NCBI GenBank assembly: GCA_020216965.1
Contig: JAIWOJ010000032.1
Location: 1-10,136, forward strand
DNA length: 10,136 nucleotides
Origin: Prosthecobacter sp.
GTDB taxonomy: Bacteria; Verrucomicrobiota; Verrucomicrobiia; Verrucomicrobiales; Verrucomicrobiaceae
Reading direction: 5' to 3'
Shown one piece after another: positions 6,482-10,136 of this stretch (positions within the stretch are counted from its first letter, which is position 1; each line of letters starts with the position of its first letter). Both the position numbers and the translations under genes were made by a program. The notes under the pieces were generated by a model that saw only the letters and a list, made by a program, of their open reading frames with translations, did not search any database and was not told the origin of the DNA.

Positions 6482-9070
6482 TCATTCCGCGATCTCCTTG
6501 AGCGTGGGGCGTTTGGTGGGGTCTGCACTCAGCATCCTGCGCAGCATTTCCAGGAGCATGGGGGCCTGCTCCAGGCCGCGCAGATCGTCCTGCACCTCAG
6601 CCCGTAGGCGGGCCGCGACCTCATCCCAGAGCTTTTGCTGCACATCTCGGATGGAGCCCATCTCATGCTGGCGCATGACGGCTGCCGGGACGTAGCCCGG
6701 ATCCGCCAGCAGGATCTGCACGGCCAGGATGCCCTGCAGGAAGACCTGGTAAGCCTCCGCCTCATAGGGCAGGCTGGTCTCCCAGTCCTCTGGAGCACAC
6801 ATTTCCTCCTTCACGATGACGGTGCCGCGGGTGAAGTCACACTGCCGGATGTAGGAGCCGTAGTCGGCGACAAAAAAGGCAGCCTCCTGGGGCTGGGCCT
6901 GCGCCTGTGCTAGCGCCGCCTCTAGGCTGGGGGCCTCAAACATCAGATCCCTCAGCGTCAGGTCCGTGCAGAAGATGCCGCGCTCACGCAGGCGGAGGCA
7001 AAAGCGGTTCAGCTCTGACCATAGGGCGAGGCGCTGCTGGATGGTGACGGTGCCGGCGCGCAGCACATCCGCCACGCTCTGGCAGGCCGGGGTGACAAAG
7101 ACATGCAGCTCCCCACGGTCAGAGGGCAGGCCGCGGCTATTGATGCGCTGGTGGCGGATGCTGCGCGGCAGCACACGCGCCTCCATCAGCCTATCCAGCA
7201 CGCCCACCGTGGCGTAGCGGCGGGTGTGGGCTGCCTCTAGCAGCTTGAGGTAGCAGGGGCCGTGCCCCGGCAGGCTGGCGCGGGCCGTGATGCCCTGTGC
7301 GGTATTTTCCTCCAGCAGCTCGTAGTCCAGAGCCTCACTCTCCCGGGCAAAGGCGGCCAGGGAGGCGGGCAGCGTCTCCACATCCAGTTGCAGCGGTGCC
7401 TCCATCCCCTCGCCGAGGGAAGGGCTGCCTAGGTCCAAGTGCAGACAGAGCTGCAGGCTACTGTCCCCCGTCATCAGATAACCCTCAGAGAACGGCAGGC
7501 GGTAAAAACCACGCTGCTCCAGCGGTCCCGGATTTAGGGACATCAGATTTGTGCCGATCTCCTCATAGCGGCTGCGGTCCTGGTGCGCGCGGAAGCTATC
7601 GTGCCCACTCGTGCGCAGCACGCGGGTGATCGTCTCAGAGTCAGGATTCGTGCGGATGAAATACTTGAAGACCGGGCTGCCCTGGGCCTTCGGACCACGG
7701 CGGATTTCAAAGTTCCCCAGCGTACTCACCGCGCGGCCAAAGTCTTCATGCTGTAGATTCAGCAGATCGCGCAGCAGGATGTTCTCGCTATCATCGTCCC
7801 CATTGATCGCGCGCACACCTTTTTTCAGGCGATTCGGCGCAGAAGCGCTCAGGCGACTGCGCACGATGTCTTTCTCCGGCATCGGGTGCCAGCCATCCGC
7901 ATCCCACCAGCCCACACAGCGGATCGTGCCCTTAAAGGAAGAGGTGTAGGAATCCAGCAGAGGGAAGGGGGAGACCTGGCGCACCACATGCACGCCCAGG
8001 CGCTCCTGCAGTTGGCGGTTATGGTGCAGCTCTTCCACCTCCACATGCGTCTCCGCCGCAGGCCCACTCAGTGTCAGATCACGCAGAGCCGTCGCGCGAT
8101 CACCCGCCAGGGCAGTGAGGGAGGCATTTGCAGGCAGCAGCAGCGCCGTGCGGCCCTCACGCACCGGCGCGCGCCCCACGGGCAACTGCCAGGCATGAAA
8201 AATCTCCTGCGCCTCCTGACCGCGTCCCTGCACCACATAATGCACCAGCTCATCATGGGCCATCAGCGTCTTTTCGGCCAAGAAGGCAAAGTCCGCATCG
8301 CGCTCGAGCAGATCCTCATCCCGGATCACCCACACCTCAAAGCGGACAGAGGCATCCAGGCGCTCACGCACCTGGGGATCGATGCCGCTGCTCTCTGGTG
8401 GTGAAAGGCGTGCCAGCGCCTGCGTGCGTAACTTTTCCGCCAGGTCCAGGCAAAAGCTCTTCTCATTCACCGCCAGCCGCCACATCAGCGGCAGCGGCAG
8501 AGCCAGGGAGAGCAGCGTCACAGGGCCACCCGCACGGCCAGCCTCCACCAGCGCCTGCGCGCGGCGCAGCAGGCCGTGATCGAGGATAAAGCCCGCCAAA
8601 GCCGCTACCTCCACCGGCGCATCTCCAGAGGGCAGTGGCATCTCCTCCAGGCCCAGGCGCGTCATGCCCAGGCGCTGATAGCGCTGCAGGAAAGACTCGC
8701 GTCGTGCGCGTTCCCGGCGTGCCTCTTGTGCGCGCAGCGCCTCCTGGTCCATCTGCTGCATTTTGCGCCAGCGCAGCGCTTGGCGTTCCACCTGGCTCCA
8801 GAACAAATAAGGCAACCCAAAGGACAGAGGCAGCAGACCGAAGATAAAAAGATTCGTCAGCAGCGTGCCACGCACATGCACATACCCCAGGCCCACAGAG
8901 CCAAGTGCCAACAGCCCCGCCGCAGGCAGGAGCACCGCAGTCATCCAGTGGCGATTTTTCCAAGCCAAGGCCCGCACCGAGGCAGGCACAGCGCTAGACG
9001 GCAGAGGCTGAGGGGAGGATTCAGAGGGTGGGTTCATGGGAAGTGACATAGCGATCATGCCCATGACCAA
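6482..9070 (-). CDS. Large membrane protein with divergent C-terminal kinase-like domain
   Basis: This 862-residue product has two membrane segments near its N-terminus (about 43-66 and 70-92) with a short loop between them. Arg/Lys lie on both outer sides, so both ends should be cytoplasmic. A charged helix follows (93-130), then a region of about 450 residues (130-580) that I do not recognise. The C-terminus (about 583-862) has the order of a protein-kinase fold: CYLKLL with K609 as the VAIK lysine, E630 as helix-C Glu, a hinge-like ELHVFVTPACQSVADVL (654-670), CTDLTLRD (701-708) in place of HRDLKPSN, ADYG (735-738) in place of ADFG, and DPTKRPT (850-856) as the final subdomain. The catalytic-loop Asp (D703) and DFG Asp (D736) are kept, but the Gly loop is not recognisable, the loop Lys is Thr and the Asn is Asp (D708). 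It may be a weak kinase, a kinase with altered metal use, or a pseudokinase. The longest frame opens with TTG; ATGs at residues 3, 5, 8 and 12 (9064 to 9037) are alternatives without a clear Shine-Dalgarno. Confidence 0.88.
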   Translation of the reverse strand: MVMGMIAMSLPMNPPSESSPQPLPSSAVPASVRALAWKNRHWMTAVLLPAAGLLALGSVGLGYVHVRGTLLTNLFIFGLLPLSFGLPYLFWSQVERQALRWRKMQQMDQEALRAQEARRERARRESFLQRYQRLGMTRLGLEEMPLPSGDAPVEVAALAGFILDHGLLRRAQALVEAGRAGGPVTLLSLALPLPLMWRLAVNEKSFCLDLAEKLRTQALARLSPPESSGIDPQVRERLDASVRFEVWVIRDEDLLERDADFAFLAEKTLMAHDELVHYVVQGRGQEAQEIFHAWQLPVGRAPVREGRTALLLPANASLTALAGDRATALRDLTLSGPAAETHVEVEELHHNRQLQERLGVHVVRQVSPFPLLDSYTSSFKGTIRCVGWWDADGWHPMPEKDIVRSRLSASAPNRLKKGVRAINGDDDSENILLRDLLNLQHEDFGRAVSTLGNFEIRRGPKAQGSPVFKYFIRTNPDSETITRVLRTSGHDSFRAHQDRSRYEEIGTNLMSLNPGPLEQRGFYRLPFSEGYLMTGDSSLQLCLHLDLGSPSLGEGMEAPLQLDVETLPASLAAFARESEALDYELLEENTAQGITARASLPGHGPCYLKLLEAAHTRRYATVGVLDRLMEARVLPRSIRHQRINSRGLPSDRGELHVFVTPACQSVADVLRAGTVTIQQRLALWSELNRFCLRLRERGIFCTDLTLRDLMFEAPSLEAALAQAQAQPQEAAFFVADYGSYIRQCDFTRGTVIVKEEMCAPEDWETSLPYEAEAYQVFLQGILAVQILLADPGYVPAAVMRQHEMGSIRDVQQKLWDEVAARLRAEVQDDLRGLEQAPMLLEMLRRMLSADPTKRPTLKEIAE

Positions 9071-9093
9071 GCGCAGTGGGATGACTTTTCCGA

Positions 9094-9110
9094 AAAAAGC
9101 GCTGCTTTTT
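9094..9110 (-). terminator. Small A/T-rich hairpin after the LRR lipoprotein gene, possible weak terminator
   Basis: AAAAAGC and GCTTTTT form a perfect 7-bp stem around a 3-nt loop, 18 nt past the lipoprotein stop, with a run of six T on the minus strand at the end of the stem. Only two pairs are G-C, so as an intrinsic terminator it would be weak. It lies in a 57-bp gap before the next gene, so it may separate the lipoprotein from the phosphosignalling genes or act in their leader. Confidence 0.3.
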
Positions 9111-9127
9111 CCAGAGCAGTTGCTTAG

Positions 9128-10039
9128 CTACTTTTGTTGGGCCCAAAAGGCGGCGGGGGGCATGAGGTCGCGGCCTTCTTCGTCAAAACGGGTGCCGATC
9201 TCCCGCACGGGTAGCTCACGGGCGATCTCCATGCCGGTTTTGATATTGGCTGGGGTGAAAACCAAGCGGGTGAGTGGCAAGCCTTTGAGGGGCGTCAGAT
9301 CATGGACGGGTGTTTCGGCGATGTGCAGGCGCTGGAGTGAGCTGCCGCTGAGGGGCGATAGGTCCGTAACCCGTGTGCGGTGCAGGGTGAGGCTGACGAG
9401 CGGCATCCCACGCAGGGGGGCGATGTTTTCTACGGGCGTGCCTGTGAGCCACAGCATCTGGATGGGAGATTTGGACAGGGGCGTGAGGTCGCTGACCTTG
9501 GTGTCCACGACGTTGACCTCCACCAGCGGGGCACCCTCTAGGGCGCTGAGGTCTGCCACGGGGGTGCGGCTGAGGTAGATCTTCTCGAGCGGCATGCCAC
9601 GCAGGGGGGAGAGGTCGGTCACGGGGCTGTCCTCAAGGTAAAGCTCCACCAGCTTCATGCCTTTGAGCGGGCGGATGTCCAGGATGGGGGTGCCGCTGAG
9701 GTCCAGGGCCAATGGGGAAAGACGGGTGAGGAACTCTAGGCTGCGGATCTTGGTGCCGCGCAAGCTCAGGGCTACGGGCTCGCCGCCCTGCATGTTGAAC
9801 TCACCGCTGCCGTCGTAGTCGGGATTGTGGTATTTGATCTCGGTATGCAGCATTTCAGGCGTCCAGTAGATTTTCTTGGGCGCTGCGGGTTGCTTTTCTG
9901 CCGTGGGTGCCGGGGTGCTGGGCTGGGTTGGGGCTGAGGCGGGGGCAGGGGATGCGGCCGTTTTTGGCGCAGGTGCTGGCTTGTCTCCGCAGGAGGTCAA
10001 AAGGAGAGCGAGGGCGGCGAAGGGGAGGGCGGGCTTCAT
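9128..10039 (-). CDS. Leucine-rich-repeat lipoprotein
   Basis: From the ATG at 10039 the product has 303 residues. Residues 1-17 are a lipoprotein signal peptide: Lys2, a hydrophobic core, and lipobox LTSC with Cys17 as the lipidation site. The next residues are Gly-Asp-Lys, and a Pro/Ala/Thr-rich linker (20-56) would extend the protein from the membrane. Residues 91-258 are eight leucine-rich repeats, each exactly 21 residues, with the pattern LxLxxTxVxDLxPLxGxPLxx, starting at L91, 112, 133, 154, 175, 196, 217 and 238, plus the start of a ninth at 259. Such arrays form curved solenoids that bind proteins; the partner is unknown. The frame is open upstream to the window edge, with a TTG at 10123 and ATGs at 10093 and 10090, but only the 10039 start places the signal peptide at the N-terminus. 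It ends with TAG, 57 bp before the membrane kinase-like gene, from which it may be transcriptionally separate. No catalytic domain is seen. Confidence 0.9.
   Translation of the reverse strand: MKPALPFAALALLLTSCGDKPAPAPKTAASPAPASAPTQPSTPAPTAEKQPAAPKKIYWTPEMLHTEIKYHNPDYDGSGEFNMQGGEPVALSLRGTKIRSLEFLTRLSPLALDLSGTPILDIRPLKGMKLVELYLEDSPVTDLSPLRGMPLEKIYLSRTPVADLSALEGAPLVEVNVVDTKVSDLTPLSKSPIQMLWLTGTPVENIAPLRGMPLVSLTLHRTRVTDLSPLSGSSLQRLHIAETPVHDLTPLKGLPLTRLVFTPANIKTGMEIARELPVREIGTRFDEEGRDLMPPAAFWAQQK
9266..9769 (-). repeat. Eight 63-bp units encoding the LRR array
   Basis: The eight 21-residue leucine-rich repeats correspond to eight 63-bp units in strict phase, covering 504 bp. The units differ at many positions, so this is an old, protein-selected array and not a recent DNA duplication, although the conserved core codons (for Thr-Pro-Val, Asp-Leu and Pro-Leu) give visible DNA similarity. 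Confidence 0.8.
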
Positions 10040-10136
10040 GGGAGGGCCTGGTGGCTGCGCAGCATGAACGCGCGGCGTTTCGCCGTCCATCATCTTTCCG
10101 CTGGCCTCAGGCCATGGCTGCAAGCAATCTCTGCGT

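Noticed and set aside
7886..8589. Plus-strand open frames of 172 and 153 codons opposite the membrane kinase-like gene.
   Set aside because: The composition (Pro/Arg/His-rich) and antisense position fit GC-driven shadows.
10054..10085. A perfect 10-bp palindrome GCTGCGCAGC (10054-10063) and a 5-bp GC hairpin with TTT loop (10073-10085) upstream of the lipoprotein start.
   Set aside because: Short GC palindromes are common at this base composition; no T-run follows and no paired operator copy is seen.
10040..10123. N-terminal extension of the LRR lipoprotein from a TTG at 10123.
   Set aside because: It would bury the lipoprotein signal peptide 28 residues inside the protein; the ATG at 10039 gives a proper signal peptide and lipobox.
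10107..10136. A minus-strand frame open from the right edge that stops with TGA at 10107, possibly the end of an upstream gene.
   Set aside because: Only nine codons are visible, which is too little to distinguish a gene end from chance.

Overview
The window is a high-GC bacterial segment in which every supportable gene lies on the minus strand, so transcription runs from the right edge towards the left. The mix of eukaryote-like Ser/Thr kinases with long helical tails, a leucine-rich-repeat lipoprotein and mostly weak Shine-Dalgarno signals suggests the Planctomycetes-Verrucomicrobia-Chlamydiae superphylum, most likely Verrucomicrobia. This is an inference from gene style; there is no rRNA or other taxonomic marker here.

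Layout in transcription order: (1) 10039-9128, an LRR lipoprotein with eight 21-residue repeats, followed by a small A/T-rich hairpin; (2) 9070-6482, a large protein with an N-terminal membrane hairpin, an unrecognised central region and a divergent C-terminal kinase-like domain; (3) 6460-5402, a divergent PP2C-type phosphatase with a C-terminal membrane anchor; (4) a 175-bp intergenic stretch, the only AT-rich gap in the window and the best place for a promoter; (5) 5226-3019, a canonical transmembrane Ser/Thr kinase ending in a peptidoglycan-binding-like domain and a Ser/Gly-rich tail; (6) 3050-825, a paralogous transmembrane pseudokinase lacking the catalytic Asp and the DFG Asp; (7) 828 to the left edge, a zinc-ribbon protein with a probable beta-sandwich domain, truncated by the window.

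Genes 5-7 overlap (32 nt, then an ATGA overlap) and look like one translationally coupled operon. Genes 2-3 are 21 nt apart and form a second tight pair. Together they look like a membrane-associated phosphosignalling module: one active kinase, one pseudokinase made by tandem duplication, one divergent kinase-like protein, one divergent phosphatase and a zinc-ribbon partner. I do not recognise this exact arrangement as a named system. The biological output cannot be read from the sequence; the peptidoglycan-binding-like domain suggests an envelope-related input. No tRNA, rRNA, CRISPR array, insertion sequence or phage gene was seen.
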